The notes: a model not told the origin generated them from the letters alone. 64,000 bases of DNA from Pseudomonas fluorescens (GCF_000967965.1 NZ_LACC01000012.1:662-64661); one strand, 5' to 3'; shown: positions 1 through 9,909, counted from the stretch's first letter. Numbers and translations are program-made.

Positions 1-1
1 C

Positions 2-706
2 AACAACATCCGTCAGATGGCGCAGGAAGAAGGCGTGGAAAACGCATTCGACTTCCCAGGCTTCGTACCGGCGTACATCCGTCCGCTGTTCTGCCGTGGC
101 ATCGGCCCGTTCCGCTGGGCTGCACTGTCGGGCAACGCTGAAGACATCTACAAGACCGACGCCAAGGTCAAGGAGCTGATCCCGGACGACGCCCACCTGC
201 ACAACTGGCTGGACATGGCCCGCGAACGTATCAGCTTCCAGGGTCTGCCGGCCCGTATCTGCTGGGTTGGCCTGGGCCTGCGCGCCAAGCTCGGTCTGGC
301 GTTCAACGAAATGGTGCGCAGCGGCGAATTGTCCGCGCCCATCGTGATCGGCCGCGACCACCTGGACTCCGGTTCGGTGGCCAGCCCTAACCGCGAAACC
401 GAATCGATGCAGGACGGTTCCGACGCCGTCTCCGACTGGCCACTGCTCAACGCTCTGCTCAACACAGCGAGCGGCGCGACCTGGGTTTCCCTGCACCACG
501 GCGGCGGCGTTGGCATGGGCTTCTCCCAGCACTCGGGCATGGTGATTGTCTGCGACGGTACTGACGAAGCGGCCGAGCGTATCGCTCGTGTGCTGCACAA
601 CGACCCGGCCACTGGCGTTATGCGTCACGCCGATGCCGGTTATCAGATCGCCATCGACTGCGCCAAGGAACAAGGGCTGAACCTGCCGATGATTACCGGC
701 AAGTAA
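2..706 (+). CDS. hutU: Urocanate hydratase (urocanase), C-terminal part; 5' end outside the window
   Basis: Catalyses the second step of histidine breakdown, urocanate to 4-imidazolone-5-propionate, using tightly bound NAD+ in the cytoplasm. The reading frame is already open at base 2, so about 234 C-terminal residues of a protein normally near 557 are visible. The conserved Gly-rich [15 protein letters not shown] stretch and the [11 protein letters not shown] segment are typical of urocanase. It is followed after a 77-base gap by the NCS1 permease on the same strand and heads the hut genes seen here. The HutC operator expected upstream of the operon is not in the window. Identification is secure; only the start is missing. 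Confidence 0.96.
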   Translation, partial: NNIRQMAQEEGVENAFDFPGFVPAYIRPLFCRGIGPFRWAALSGNAEDIYKTDAKVKELIPDDAHLHNWLDMARERISFQGLPARICWVGLGLRAKLGLAFNEMVRSGELSAPIVIGRDHLDSGSVASPNRETESMQDGSDAVSDWPLLNALLNTASGATWVSLHHGGGVGMGFSQHSGMVIVCDGTDEAAERIARVLHNDPATGVMRHADAGYQIAIDCAKEQGLNLPMITGK

Positions 707-712
707 TGCTTG

Positions 713-746
713 CCCTGTGGGAGCGAGGTTGCTTGCTCCCACAGGG
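713..746. repeat. REP-type palindrome (single) after hutU
   Basis: A near-perfect hairpin whose arms read CCCTGTGGGAGC and GCTCCCACAGGG, starting 6 bases after the hutU stop. It has the core of the GTGGGAGC family found repeatedly in this window. It could damp transcription or stabilise the hutU 3' end, but no T-run follows, so it is not an obvious terminator. Confidence 0.75.
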
Positions 747-783
747 ACCAAAACAAAAACAAACAATCCATAGAGGTTGAACC

Positions 784-2253
784 ATGGCTGTCAGCAGCGA
801 ACGTGCAAGCAACAAACCGTTGATCGAGAAGCGCTCGATCGACTACATCCCGGAAGCGGAAAGACACGGTCGTCTGTTAAGCCAGTTCACCCTGTGGATG
901 GGTGCCAACCTGCAAATCACTGCGATTGTCACCGGTGCTTTGGCAGTGGTGCTTGGCGGCGATGTGTTCTGGTCGTTGATCGGTCTGTTGATCGGCCAAC
1001 TGCTCGGCGGTGGCGTGATGGCGCTGCATGCCGCGCAAGGCCCCAAGCTTGGCCTTCCGCAGATGATTTCCAGCCGGGTACAGTTCGGCGTGTACGGCGC
1101 GGCCATCCCGATCGTGCTGGTCTGCTTGATGTACCTGGGCTTCACCGCAACGGGAACCGTGTTATCCGGCCAGGCGCTGGGCCAGTTGTTTGGCGTCAGC
1201 GACACCGTCGGTATCCTCCTTTTCGCCAGTGTCATCGTGCTGGTCACGGTGCTCGGTTATCGGGTGATCCATTGGATCGGCCGTGTTGCCAGTGTCATTG
1301 GCGTGATTGCCTTTGTTTATCTGTTCAGCCGTCTGATGAGCCAGGTTGACGTTGGCGCACTGTTGCAAATCCGCCACTTCAGCTGGAGCAGTTTCTTGCT
1401 CGCGGTGTCGCTCGCGGCGTCCTGGCAGATCGCCTTCGGCCCTTATGTGGCTGACTATTCTCGCTACCTGCCGAGCAAGATTTCCTCGGTGAAAACTTTT
1501 TTTGCCGCAGGCGCAGGTTCGGTCATTGGTGCACAGGTGGCGATGGTCCTCGGCGTGTTCGCTGCCGCTTCGGCCAACGGGCAATACGCCGGCCACGAAG
1601 TGGCCTACATCGTTGGTCTGGGTGGTACCGGTGCCACCGCTGCGCTGCTGTACTTCAGCATCGCGTTCGGCAAGGTCACCATCTCCACGCTGAACTCCTA
1701 CGGCAGCTTCATGTGCATCGCGACCATCATCAGCGGTTTCCGTGGTGACCTGAAGGTAACGCGCTTGCAGCGTCTGGTGTTCGTGCTGGTCATCGTCGGG
1801 GCTGCGACCCTGATGGCGTTGCTCGGTCAACACTCGTTCCTCGGTGCGTTCAAGTCCTTCATCCTGTTCCTGCTGGCGTTCTTTACGCCGTGGAGCGCGA
1901 TCAACCTGGTGGACTACTACTGCATCACTCGCGAGCGCTATGACGTACCGGCGCTGGCCGATCCGAATGGTCGCTACGGTCGTTGGAACCTTCTCGGTAT
2001 CAGCGTTTATGTGTTTGGTGTGCTGGTGCAACTGCCGTTCATCTCCACCAAGTTCTACACCGGTCCGCTGGTGGCGGCCCTGGGTGATGTGGATATTTCC
2101 TGGATCATCGGTCTGGTGCTTCCCGCAGCCCTGTATTACCTGTGTGCGAAAAAATGGCACGGCACAGTGCCTGATCGTTTGATCCTGCCGGTCGAGCAGG
2201 ACGCGGTCACCGAACAAAAGCTGGATGTCGGTCGCGCTGCGGCGCAGGCCTGA
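784..2253 (+). CDS. NCS1-family permease of the hut operon (probable urocanate transporter)
   Basis: A 489-residue integral membrane protein of the nucleobase:cation symporter 1 family (CodB/CytX-like) with about twelve hydrophobic segments. The N-terminus is a soluble stretch ending near residue 40, before TM1. General annotation would be cytosine/purine permease. Its place directly after hutU argues that the substrate is an imidazole compound, and from memory the homologue in P. fluorescens SBW25 is the urocanate transporter called HutTu. GAGGTTGA lies just before the ATG and supports this start. The family is seen in the sequence; the urocanate substrate is inferred from position and recalled work. 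Confidence 0.85.
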   Translation: MAVSSERASNKPLIEKRSIDYIPEAERHGRLLSQFTLWMGANLQITAIVTGALAVVLGGDVFWSLIGLLIGQLLGGGVMALHAAQGPKLGLPQMISSRVQFGVYGAAIPIVLVCLMYLGFTATGTVLSGQALGQLFGVSDTVGILLFASVIVLVTVLGYRVIHWIGRVASVIGVIAFVYLFSRLMSQVDVGALLQIRHFSWSSFLLAVSLAASWQIAFGPYVADYSRYLPSKISSVKTFFAAGAGSVIGAQVAMVLGVFAAASANGQYAGHEVAYIVGLGGTGATAALLYFSIAFGKVTISTLNSYGSFMCIATIISGFRGDLKVTRLQRLVFVLVIVGAATLMALLGQHSFLGAFKSFILFLLAFFTPWSAINLVDYYCITRERYDVPALADPNGRYGRWNLLGISVYVFGVLVQLPFISTKFYTGPLVAALGDVDISWIIGLVLPAALYYLCAKKWHGTVPDRLILPVEQDAVTEQKLDVGRAAAQA

Positions 2254-2322
2254 TTGGACGTGGACAGGGCTGGATGCCTCTTGACTGCCGTAAGCCAATT
2301 CATGATTAGGAGCGTCACAACA

Positions 2323-3291
2323 ATGAAATCGAACAAGACCCTGCTGACCACATTGCTTTCCATGGGCCTGCTGGCCAGCGCTGGCGCCACTCAGGCGGCG
2401 AGTTGGTGCGAGTCGGGCAAACCGGTGAAATTCGCCGGTTTGAACTGGGAAAGCGCCATGCTGCTGACCGACGTGATGCAAGTCGTGTTGGAGAAAGGCT
2501 ACGACTGCAAGACTGACAGCCTGCCGGGCAACTCCATCACCATGGAAAACGCCCTGAGCAGCAACGATATTCAAGTGTTTGCCGAAGAATGGGTCGGCCG
2601 TAGCGAAGTCTGGAACAAGGCCGAGAAGGCCGGCAAGGTCGTCGGTGTCGGCGCGCCGGTTGTTGGTGCGATCGAAGGCTGGTACGTGCCGCGCTACGTG
2701 ATCGAAGGCGACGCCAAGCGCAAGCTGGAAGCCAAGGCTCCGGACCTGAAAAACATTGCTGACCTGGGCAAATACTCGGCGATCTTCAAGGACGCCGAAG
2801 AGCCGTCCAAGGGCCGTTTCTACAACTGCCCGGCCGGCTGGACCTGTGAGCTGGACAACAGCGAAATGCTGAAGAGCTACGGCCTGGAAAGCACCTACAC
2901 CAACTTCCGCCCGGGCACCGGCCCGGCGCTGGATGCCGCCGTGCTGTCGAGCTACAAGCGTGGCGAGCCGATCCTGTTCTACTACTGGTCGCCAACGCCG
3001 CTGATGGGCCAGATCGACGCGGTGAAACTCGAAGAGAAACCAGGCGTGAACAAGACCGTGGATATCAAGGTCGGCCTGTCCAAGACTTTCCACGACGAAG
3101 CGCCTGAATTGGTGGCCGTGCTGGAAAAGGTCAACGTGCCAATCGACCTGCTGAACCAGAACCTGGGGCGCATGACCAAAGAGCGGATCGAATCACCAAA
3201 ACTGGCCAAGATCTTCCTGAAGGAACATCCTGAAGTCTGGCACGCATGGGTGAGCGAAGACGCAGCCAAGAAAATCGACGCGGCCTTGTAG
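2323..3291 (+). CDS. hutX: Periplasmic substrate-binding protein of the hut ABC transporter
   Basis: A 322-residue OpuAC-type (glycine betaine/proline class) binding protein. The first ~24 residues form a classical signal peptide, a KSNK positive start followed by a hydrophobic core and an ATQAA cleavage region. The ATG at 2323 is preferred over upstream in-frame codons because TTAGGAG lies 12 bases before it and it begins the signal peptide. It is followed by permease and ATPase genes, giving a complete importer. In Sinorhizobium meliloti the like-named HutXWV takes up histidine, so histidine or a betaine-like compound is the likely ligand. Sequence alone does not settle the ligand. Confidence 0.88.
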   Translation: MKSNKTLLTTLLSMGLLASAGATQAASWCESGKPVKFAGLNWESAMLLTDVMQVVLEKGYDCKTDSLPGNSITMENALSSNDIQVFAEEWVGRSEVWNKAEKAGKVVGVGAPVVGAIEGWYVPRYVIEGDAKRKLEAKAPDLKNIADLGKYSAIFKDAEEPSKGRFYNCPAGWTCELDNSEMLKSYGLESTYTNFRPGTGPALDAAVLSSYKRGEPILFYYWSPTPLMGQIDAVKLEEKPGVNKTVDIKVGLSKTFHDEAPELVAVLEKVNVPIDLLNQNLGRMTKERIESPKLAKIFLKEHPEVWHAWVSEDAAKKIDAAL

Positions 3292-3361
3292 GTTGAGCTT
3301 CTCCGGCTGTCGGCAACGGCAGTCGGATGCTTGATCGCAACCCCTTGATTGAGAGTCTCTT

Positions 3362-4213
3362 ATGTTTCCCGAAAGCTTTACCTTTTCCATCGCCGACTGG
3401 GTCAACGGTTGGGTCGATTCGCTGGTCACCAACTACGGCGACGTGTTCCGGCACATCTCCGACACCCTGTTGTGGGCCATCGTCAATCTCGAAGGCCTGC
3501 TGCGCGCCGCACCCTGGTGGCTGATGCTGGCAATCGTGGCCGGTGTGGCCTGGCACGCGACCCGCAAGGTCGTGACCACTGCCGTCATCGTTGGTTTGCT
3601 GTTCCTGGTGGGTGCGGTTGGCCTCTGGGACAAACTGATGCAGACCCTGGCGCTGATGATGGTGGCGACGATCATCTCGGTGTTGATCGGCATTCCGCTG
3701 GGCATTCTCTCGGCGCGCAGCAACCGCCTGCGTTCGATACTGATGCCATTGTTGGACATCATGCAGACCATGCCGAGCTTCGTGTACCTGATCCCGGTGC
3801 TGATGCTGTTTGGCCTGGGCAAGGTCCCGGCGATTTTCGCCACGGTGATCTACGCCGCGCCGCCGCTGATCCGTCTGACCGATCTGGGCATTCGCCAGGT
3901 CGACGGCGAAGTGATGGAAGCGATCAACGCCTTCGGTGCCAACCGCTGGCAGCAACTGTTCGGTGTGCAACTGCCACTGGCCCTGCCGAGCATCATGGCC
4001 GGGATCAACCAGACCACCATGATGGCCCTGTCGATGGTAGTGATTGCCTCGATGATCGGTGCCCGTGGCTTGGGTGAAGACGTGCTGGTGGGGATTCAGA
4101 CCCTCAACGTCGGACGCGGCCTTGAAGCCGGTCTGGCGATCGTGATTCTGGCTGTGGTGATCGACCGCATTACACAGGCGTACGGTCGCGCACGGCATGA
4201 GGTGAGCAAATGA
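3362..4213 (+). CDS. hutW: ABC transporter inner-membrane permease (proline/betaine class)
   Basis: A 283-residue permease of the OpuAB/ProW type with several hydrophobic helices. The EAA-loop signature that docks to the ATPase is visible near residues 180-215 ([16 protein letters not shown], then a Pro-rich LPLALP turn). A longer soluble N-terminal part precedes the helices, as is usual in ProW-type proteins. The stop overlaps the next start in ATGA, indicating translational coupling to hutV. It works with HutX and HutV in the inner membrane. Confidence 0.9.
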   Translation: MFPESFTFSIADWVNGWVDSLVTNYGDVFRHISDTLLWAIVNLEGLLRAAPWWLMLAIVAGVAWHATRKVVTTAVIVGLLFLVGAVGLWDKLMQTLALMMVATIISVLIGIPLGILSARSNRLRSILMPLLDIMQTMPSFVYLIPVLMLFGLGKVPAIFATVIYAAPPLIRLTDLGIRQVDGEVMEAINAFGANRWQQLFGVQLPLALPSIMAGINQTTMMALSMVVIASMIGARGLGEDVLVGIQTLNVGRGLEAGLAIVILAVVIDRITQAYGRARHEVSK

Positions 4214-5040
4214 ACAATGCAACCGTGAGCAAGATCGAAGTCAAAAACGTCTTCAAGATTTTCGGCAACCGTGCCAAGGACGCGCTGGCCATGGTCGGCC
4301 AGGGCAAGACCAAGGACCAAGTGCTGGCCGAAACCGGCTGCGTGGTCGGCGTGAACGACCTGTCCCTGAGCATCGGCAGCGGCGAGATCTTCGTGATCAT
4401 GGGCCTGTCGGGCTCCGGCAAGTCGACCCTGGTCCGCCACTTCAACCGCCTGATCGACCCGACCAGCGGCGCGATCCTGGTGGACGGCGTGGACATCCTG
4501 CAATACGACATGGAAGCCCTGCGCGAATTTCGTCGGCGCAAGATCAGCATGGTGTTCCAGAGCTTCGGCCTGCTGCCGCACAAGAGCGTGCTGGACAACG
4601 TCGCCTACGGCCTGAAAATCCGTGGCGAAACCAAAGCCATGTGCGCCGAGCGTGCGCTGCACTGGATCAATACCGTGGGCCTCAAGGGCTACGAAAACAA
4701 ATACCCGCACCAGCTCTCCGGCGGCATGCGTCAGCGTGTGGGCCTGGCCCGCGCCCTGGCGGCGGACACCGACATCATCCTGATGGACGAAGCGTTCAGC
4801 GCCCTCGACCCGCTGATCCGCGCCGAGATGCAGGACCAGTTGCTGGAGCTGCAAAAGACCCTGCACAAGACCATCGTCTTCATCACCCACGACCTCGACG
4901 AGGCCGTGCGCATCGGCAACCGCATCGCGATCCTCAAGGACGGCCGCCTGATCCAGGTCGGCACGCCGAGAGAGATCCTGCATTCGCCGGCGGATGAGTA
5001 TGTCGACCGCTTTGTGCAGCGTCGGGCGGCGGTGGTTTAA
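4210..5040 (+). CDS. hutV: ABC transporter ATP-binding protein (proline/betaine class)
   Basis: A 276-residue ATPase. The Walker A motif GLSGSGKST is at residues 65-73, the Q-loop Gln at 117, the signature LSGGM at 169-173 and the Walker B IILMDE at 189-194. The ~50-residue N-terminal extension before the P-loop matches ProV/OpuAA. It ends after the ATPase domain and lacks the C-terminal CBS pair of ProV, so osmosensing by CBS domains is not expected. That fits a catabolic importer. It overlaps hutW by four bases. Confidence 0.92.
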   Translation: MNNATVSKIEVKNVFKIFGNRAKDALAMVGQGKTKDQVLAETGCVVGVNDLSLSIGSGEIFVIMGLSGSGKSTLVRHFNRLIDPTSGAILVDGVDILQYDMEALREFRRRKISMVFQSFGLLPHKSVLDNVAYGLKIRGETKAMCAERALHWINTVGLKGYENKYPHQLSGGMRQRVGLARALAADTDIILMDEAFSALDPLIRAEMQDQLLELQKTLHKTIVFITHDLDEAVRIGNRIAILKDGRLIQVGTPREILHSPADEYVDRFVQRRAAVV

Positions 5041-5055
5041 GGCGTACCGCTTTTT

Positions 5056-5184
5056 GTGGCGAGGGGGCTTGCCCCCGTTCGAGTGCGCAGCGCTCGCACA
5101 ATCAGTTAACCGGATAAATCTGACACACCAGAAAGCCAGAACAGGGCTGCTTCGCAGCCCAACGGGGGCAAGCCCCCTCGCCAC
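5056..5184. repeat. REPIN-like inverted REP doublet inside the hut operon
   Basis: Two REP palindromes in inverse orientation, GTGGCGAGGGGGCTTGCCCCC on the left and its complement ending at 5184. Between them are conserved small hairpins (GAGTGCGCAGCGCTCGC and GGGCTGCTTCGCAGCCC). The same arrangement occurs at 13159-13289 and, more diverged, at 38754-38889. It lies between hutV and hutH1 without interrupting either gene, and ends 40 bases before the hutH1 start. Confidence 0.85.
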
Positions 5185-5223
5185 AGGGTGTCATTGGTCA
5201 ACAGAATTGGTATGAGGCTCCAG

Positions 5224-6747
5224 ATGTCCCAGGCTGAAAAAATCGTTATCACCGAGGCGCAGGTCAGTTGGCAGGATGTTGTCGCCGTTGCTCGTCATGG
5301 CGCACAGCTTGAGCTGTCGGCGCCGATCTGGGCGCGCATCGAAAACGCGCAGGCCATCGTCCAGCGCATCGTCACCAGCGGCGAACGTGCCTACGGCATC
5401 AACACCGGCCTGGGCGCGCTGTGCAATGTCTCGCTGCAGGATGAGCAACTCAGCCAGTTGTCGCGCAATACCTTGCTCAGCCACGCCTGTGGCGTTGGCG
5501 CGCCACTGACCAACGAGCAGACCCGCTCGATCATGTGTGCCGCCGTCGTCAACTACAGCCATGGTAATTCCGGCCTGCACCGTCAGGTTGTCGAAGCACT
5601 GCTGGCGCTGCTCAACCGTGGCATCACCCCGCAAGTACCGTCCCAGGGTTCCGTGGGCTACCTGACCCACATGGCGCACATCGGCATTGCGCTGCTGGGT
5701 GTCGGCAATGTCAGCTATCGCGGCCAGGTCGTTTCCGCGCAGCAAGCGCTGGCCGAAGAAGGCCTGCAACCGGTCAAGCTTGGTGCCAAGGACGGTTTGT
5801 GCCTGGTCAACGGTACGCCGTGCATGACCGGCCTGAGCTGCCTGGCGATTGCCGATGCGACGCGCCTGCTGGAATGGGCTGACGTGATTGGTGCCATGAG
5901 CTTTGAAGCCCAGCGCGGGCAGATCGACGCGTTCGATGCCGAGATCATCGCGCTCAAGCCGCACCCGGGCATGCAGCAGGTCGGGATTAATCTGCGGGCC
6001 TTGCTCGACGGCAGTGAAGTGATTGCCAAGAGCAAAGGCATCCGTACCCAGGATGCCCTGAGCATTCGCTCGATCCCGCAGGTGCACGGCGCTGCTCGCG
6101 ACCAATTGGTACACGCGACCAAACAGATCGAAACCGAACTCAACGGCACCACCGATAACCCGATGGTGCTGGGCACCGCGGACAATTATCGCGTGGTGTC
6201 CCAGGCCAACCCCCACGGCCAGTCCGTGGCAATGGCGGCGGACCTGCTGGCGATTGCCATGGCGGAAATCGGCTCCATTGCCGAGCGTCGCCTGGACCGT
6301 TTGATCAACCCGCACGTTAGCGGTCTGCCGGCTTTCCTGGTGGCCAACCCGGGGGTGAACTCCGGGATGATGATCGTGCAGTACGTCGCCGCTTCGCTGT
6401 GCGCGGAGAACCGTCAACTGGCACAACCGGCGGTGCTGGATAACTACGTGACGTCGGGCCTGCAGGAAGATCACCTGAGCCTGGGCACCAACGCCGCGCT
6501 GAAGCTGCATCGCGCGCTGGAAAACTGCACGCAGATCCTCGCCATCGAGTATTTGCTGGCGGCCCAGGCGTTTGAATTTTTGAAAGAACAACGCTTCGGC
6601 GCAGGCACCGATGCTGCCTGGCGTCTGCTGCGCGAGCACGTTGCCCCCTACGACCAGGATCGCTGGTTGGCACCGGACATCGCCGCCGCTGCCGCGGTAT
6701 TGAAAGACCCGATTTTGCTGCACAACGCTTTTCCAGACCTGAACTGA
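5224..6747 (+). CDS. hutH1: Histidine ammonia-lyase-like paralogue lacking the MIO-forming Ala-Ser-Gly
   Basis: A 507-residue member of the aromatic amino acid lyase fold. The active enzymes build the electrophile MIO from an Ala-Ser-Gly in GSVGASGDL. Here GSVG (residues 142-145) runs straight into YLTHMAH, so exactly those three residues are absent compared with the neighbouring HutH. The catalytic Tyr of DPYSLR is Leu279, and the Phe of GGNFHAEP is Pro329. Other pocket residues remain: Tyr57 in YGINTG, His87, Asn196, Gln276, Arg282 and Glu414. GAGG lies 6 bases before the ATG at 5224, which I prefer over the upstream GTG at 5188. Standard deaminase activity is unlikely; it may be regulatory, form mixed tetramers, or catalyse something else. 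Confidence 0.88.
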   Translation: MSQAEKIVITEAQVSWQDVVAVARHGAQLELSAPIWARIENAQAIVQRIVTSGERAYGINTGLGALCNVSLQDEQLSQLSRNTLLSHACGVGAPLTNEQTRSIMCAAVVNYSHGNSGLHRQVVEALLALLNRGITPQVPSQGSVGYLTHMAHIGIALLGVGNVSYRGQVVSAQQALAEEGLQPVKLGAKDGLCLVNGTPCMTGLSCLAIADATRLLEWADVIGAMSFEAQRGQIDAFDAEIIALKPHPGMQQVGINLRALLDGSEVIAKSKGIRTQDALSIRSIPQVHGAARDQLVHATKQIETELNGTTDNPMVLGTADNYRVVSQANPHGQSVAMAADLLAIAMAEIGSIAERRLDRLINPHVSGLPAFLVANPGVNSGMMIVQYVAASLCAENRQLAQPAVLDNYVTSGLQEDHLSLGTNAALKLHRALENCTQILAIEYLLAAQAFEFLKEQRFGAGTDAAWRLLREHVAPYDQDRWLAPDIAAAAAVLKDPILLHNAFPDLN

Positions 6748-6772
6748 TTTCAACAACACCAGCGTGCCAAGG

Positions 6773-6826
6773 CGCGTCTCCCCAAAAGGCAGACGCGACG
6801 GACAACGGACATCTCCGGAGCGTCTG
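6773..6826 (+). promoter_or_regulatory. Mutually exclusive hairpins between hutH1 and hutH
   Basis: CGCGTCT at 6773-6779 can pair with AGACGCG at 6791-6797, while CAGACGC at 6790-6796 can instead pair with GCGTCTG at 6820-6826. The middle segment is shared, so only one stem can form. The second stem ends 35 bases before the hutH ATG. The pairing is seen directly; a role in translation or RNA processing is conjecture. Confidence 0.35.
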
Positions 6827-6860
6827 GTGAGTTAACAACAACTCTCAAAAGGAGCACAAA

Positions 6861-8393
6861 ATGACTGCGCTAAACCTGATTCCCGGCCAACTGACCCTCT
6901 CCCAACTGCGTGACGTCTATCAGCAGCCGGTGAAACTGACCCTCGACCACAGCGCCTCGGCCCAGATCGAAGCCAGCGTGGCCTGCGTGGAGCAGATCCT
7001 CGCCGAGAACCGCACCGCTTATGGCATCAACACCGGTTTCGGCCTGCTGGCCTCGACCCGCATCGCCAGCGAAGACCTGGAAAACCTGCAGCGCTCGCTG
7101 GTGCTGTCCCACGCCGCCGGTGTTGGCCAGCCGATCAGCGATGAGCTGGTGCGTCTGGTCATGGTGCTCAAGGTCAACAGCCTGAGCCGTGGTTTCTCGG
7201 GTATCCGTCGTGTGGTGATCGACGCGCTGATCGCCCTGATCAACGCCGAGGTTTACCCGCACATTCCGTTGAAAGGATCGGTCGGTGCTTCTGGTGACCT
7301 GGCGCCTCTGGCCCACATGTCGCTGGTACTGCTGGGCGAAGGCAAGGCTCGCTACAAAGGCGAGTGGATGGAAGCCACCGAAGCGCTGAAAGTCGCAGGT
7401 CTTGCCCCGCTGACCCTGGCCGCGAAAGAAGGCCTGGCGCTGCTCAACGGCACTCAGGTGTCCACCGCTTTTGCCCTGCGTGGCCTGTTCGAAGGTGAAG
7501 ACCTGTTCGCCGGTGCCTTGGCACTGGGCGGCCTGACCGTTGAAGCGGTATTGGGCTCGCGTTCGCCGTTCGACGCCCGCATCCACGCTGCCCGTGGCCA
7601 GAAAGGCCAGATCGACGCCGCCGCCGCTTATCGCGACCTGCTGGGCGAGCGCAGTGAAGTCTCCGACTCCCATGAAAACTGCGAGAAGGTACAAGACCCG
7701 TACTCCCTGCGCTGCCAGCCACAAGTCATGGGCGCCTGCCTGACCCAGTTCCGTCAGGCGGCCGAAGTGCTGGCGATCGAAGCCAACGCCGTTTCCGACA
7801 ACCCGTTGGTGTTCGCCGCTGAAGGTGACGTGATCTCCGGTGGCAACTTCCACGCCGAACCGGTGGCCATGGCCGCTGACAACATGGCATTGGCCATCGC
7901 TGAAATCGGTTCCCTGAGCGAGCGCCGTATCTCGCTGATGATGGACAAGCACATGTCGCAACTGCCGCCGTTCCTGGTGGCCAACGGTGGCGTGAACTCC
8001 GGCTTCATGATTGCCCAGGTGACTGCGGCGGCACTGGCCAGCGAGAACAAGGCGTTGTCCCATCCGCATTCGGTGGACAGCCTGCCGACTTCCGCCAACC
8101 AGGAAGACCACGTGTCCATGGCTCCGGCGGCTGGCAAGCGTCTGTGGGAAATGGCTGAAAACACTCGCGGGATTCTCGCGGTGGAATGGCTGGCGGCCGT
8201 TCAGGGCCTGGACCTGCGCAACGGCCTGAAAACCTCGCCGAAACTGGAAAAGGCTCGGGCCATCCTGCGTAACGACGTGCCGTTCTACGAGAAAGACCGC
8301 TTCTTCGCGCCGGACATCAATGCGGCGTCTGAATTGTTGGCTTCGCGCTGCCTGAACGAGCTGGTGACAACGAAGTTGCTGCCTAGCCTGTAA
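6861..8393 (+). CDS. hutH: Histidine ammonia-lyase (histidase)
   Basis: First enzyme of histidine degradation, L-histidine to trans-urocanate plus ammonia, a cytoplasmic homotetramer. At 510 residues it matches the classic Pseudomonas enzyme. The MIO prosthetic group is made from Ala143-Ser144-Gly145 in [13 protein letters not shown]. Expected active-site residues are all present: Tyr54, His84, Asn196, Gln278, Tyr281, Arg284, Phe330 and Glu415. AAAGGAG precedes the ATG. It follows the MIO-less paralogue and is clearly the functional histidase of the pair (HutH2 of two-copy pseudomonads). Confidence 0.97.
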   Translation: MTALNLIPGQLTLSQLRDVYQQPVKLTLDHSASAQIEASVACVEQILAENRTAYGINTGFGLLASTRIASEDLENLQRSLVLSHAAGVGQPISDELVRLVMVLKVNSLSRGFSGIRRVVIDALIALINAEVYPHIPLKGSVGASGDLAPLAHMSLVLLGEGKARYKGEWMEATEALKVAGLAPLTLAAKEGLALLNGTQVSTAFALRGLFEGEDLFAGALALGGLTVEAVLGSRSPFDARIHAARGQKGQIDAAAAYRDLLGERSEVSDSHENCEKVQDPYSLRCQPQVMGACLTQFRQAAEVLAIEANAVSDNPLVFAAEGDVISGGNFHAEPVAMAADNMALAIAEIGSLSERRISLMMDKHMSQLPPFLVANGGVNSGFMIAQVTAAALASENKALSHPHSVDSLPTSANQEDHVSMAPAAGKRLWEMAENTRGILAVEWLAAVQGLDLRNGLKTSPKLEKARAILRNDVPFYEKDRFFAPDINAASELLASRCLNELVTTKLLPSL

Positions 8394-8400
8394 TGGCCCC

Positions 8401-8466
8401 TTCGCGAGCAAGCCCGCTCCCACATGGATCACGCTGATCCTGTAGGAGCTGGCTTGCCAGCGATTC
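8401..8466. repeat. REP doublet between hutH and the histidine permease gene
   Basis: Two facing REP units: TTCGCGAGCAAGCCCGCTCC from 8401, and TGTAGGAGCTGGCTTGCC from 8441. They belong to the GTGGGAGC/GTAGGAGC family and sit wholly in the 109-base gap between two hut genes. Confidence 0.75.
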
Positions 8467-8502
8467 GATTTTGCGTCGAATAACAATAATTAGGGACGAG
8501 AA

Positions 8503-9909
8503 ATGGCACAGCCAGAAAAAGGTTTGAAACGCGGGCTATCTGCCCGACATATTCGCTTCATGGCGCTGGGGTCGGCGATCGGCACCGGGCTGTTTTACGG
8601 TTCTGCCTCGGCCATTCAAATGGCCGGGCCTGCGGTACTGCTCGCTTACCTGATCGGTGGCGCGGCAGTGTTCATGGTCATGCGCGCCCTCGGTGAGATG
8701 GCGGTGCACAACCCGGTGGCTGGCTCTTTCGGTCAGTACGCCAGCACCTACCTGGGGCCGATGGCGGGCTTCATCCTCGGTTGGACCTACGCATTCGAAA
8801 TGGTCATCGTCGGCATGGCCGACGTCACTGCATTCGGTATCTACATGGGCTTCTGGTTCCCGGAGGTTTCCCGCTGGATCTGGGTGCTGGGTGTTGTTTC
8901 CATCGTCGGCGGCCTGAACCTGTGCAACGTCAAAGTCTTCGGTGAAATGGAGTTCTGGCTGTCGCTGCTCAAGGTTGCGGCCATCGTCGCGATGATCCTG
9001 GGTGGTTTCGGCATCATGCTCTTCGGCATCAGCTCGGCCCCCGGCCAAGCGACCGACATCAGCAACCTCTGGACCCAGGGCGGCTTCATGCCCAATGGCA
9101 TGGGCGGTCTGATCGCTTCGTTCGCGGTTGTGATGTTTGCGTTTGGCGGTATTGAAATCATCGGCGTAACGGCAGGTGAGGCCAAAGACCCGCAACACGT
9201 GCTGCCCCGGGCGATCAATGCCGTACCGTTGCGTATCCTGCTGTTCTACGTACTGACGATGCTGGTGCTGATGTCGATTTTTCCATGGCAGCAGATCGGC
9301 AGCCAGGGCAGCCCGTTCGTGCAGATTTTCGACAAGCTGGGGATCAGCTCGGCGGCCACTATCCTTAATATCGTGGTGATCACGGCGGCGATTTCGGCGA
9401 TCAACAGTGACATCTTCGGCGCTGGCCGCATGATGTTCGGTCTGGCCCAGCAAGGTCATGCACCCAAGGGCTTCGCCCGCCTGTCGCGCAATGGCGTGCC
9501 ATGGATGACGGTGGTGGTAATGAGTGCCGCGCTGTTGCTGGGTGTGTTGCTGAACTACCTGATCCCGGAAAACGTGTTCCTGCTGATCGCTTCCATCGCG
9601 ACCTTTGCCACGGTGTGGGTCTGGCTGATGATTCTGGTGACCCAAGTGGCCATGCGCCGCTCCATGAGCGCCGAGCAGGTGGCACAACTGAAATTCCCGG
9701 TACCGCTCTGGCCCTATGCGCCGGCGGCGGCGATTGCCTTCATGCTGTTCATTTTCGGCGTGCTGGGCTATTTCCCGGACACCCAGGCGGCGCTGATCGT
9801 CGGCGTGGTCTGGATCGTATTGCTGGTGCTGGCTTACCTGACGTGGGTGAAACCGGCGGCGGGCCAGGCAGCCCTGGTAACGCAGGATCCTACTTTTTCT
9901 CATCGATAA
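8503..9909 (+). CDS. hutT: Amino acid permease of the APC family (histidine transporter)
   Basis: A 468-residue permease with about twelve hydrophobic segments and the amino acid permease signature near the N-terminus ([16 protein letters not shown], around residues 18-33, TM1). It resembles ProY/HutT. Its location between hutH and hutI indicates histidine uptake for catabolism, and from memory this is HutTh of P. fluorescens. Together with the NCS1 permease and HutXWV, this cluster encodes three distinct uptake systems. The family is certain; the histidine substrate follows from context. Confidence 0.9.
   Translation: MAQPEKGLKRGLSARHIRFMALGSAIGTGLFYGSASAIQMAGPAVLLAYLIGGAAVFMVMRALGEMAVHNPVAGSFGQYASTYLGPMAGFILGWTYAFEMVIVGMADVTAFGIYMGFWFPEVSRWIWVLGVVSIVGGLNLCNVKVFGEMEFWLSLLKVAAIVAMILGGFGIMLFGISSAPGQATDISNLWTQGGFMPNGMGGLIASFAVVMFAFGGIEIIGVTAGEAKDPQHVLPRAINAVPLRILLFYVLTMLVLMSIFPWQQIGSQGSPFVQIFDKLGISSAATILNIVVITAAISAINSDIFGAGRMMFGLAQQGHAPKGFARLSRNGVPWMTVVVMSAALLLGVLLNYLIPENVFLLIASIATFATVWVWLMILVTQVAMRRSMSAEQVAQLKFPVPLWPYAPAAAIAFMLFIFGVLGYFPDTQAALIVGVVWIVLLVLAYLTWVKPAAGQAALVTQDPTFSHR

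Noticed and set aside
1162-3093. A 643-codon minus-strand open frame opposite the permease and hutX
   Set aside because: It crosses two real genes and their gap and has a His/Gln/Arg-rich composition typical of antisense translation.
5056-5184. CRISPR-like or IS-like origin for the paired repeats
   Set aside because: There are only two inverted units, no spacers of equal length, no direct target repeats and no transposase; the REPIN interpretation fits better.
5641-5700. Missing ASG in hutH1 as a frameshift or assembly error
   Set aside because: The frame and alignment continue on both sides and two other active-site residues are also changed, so a single error does not explain it.
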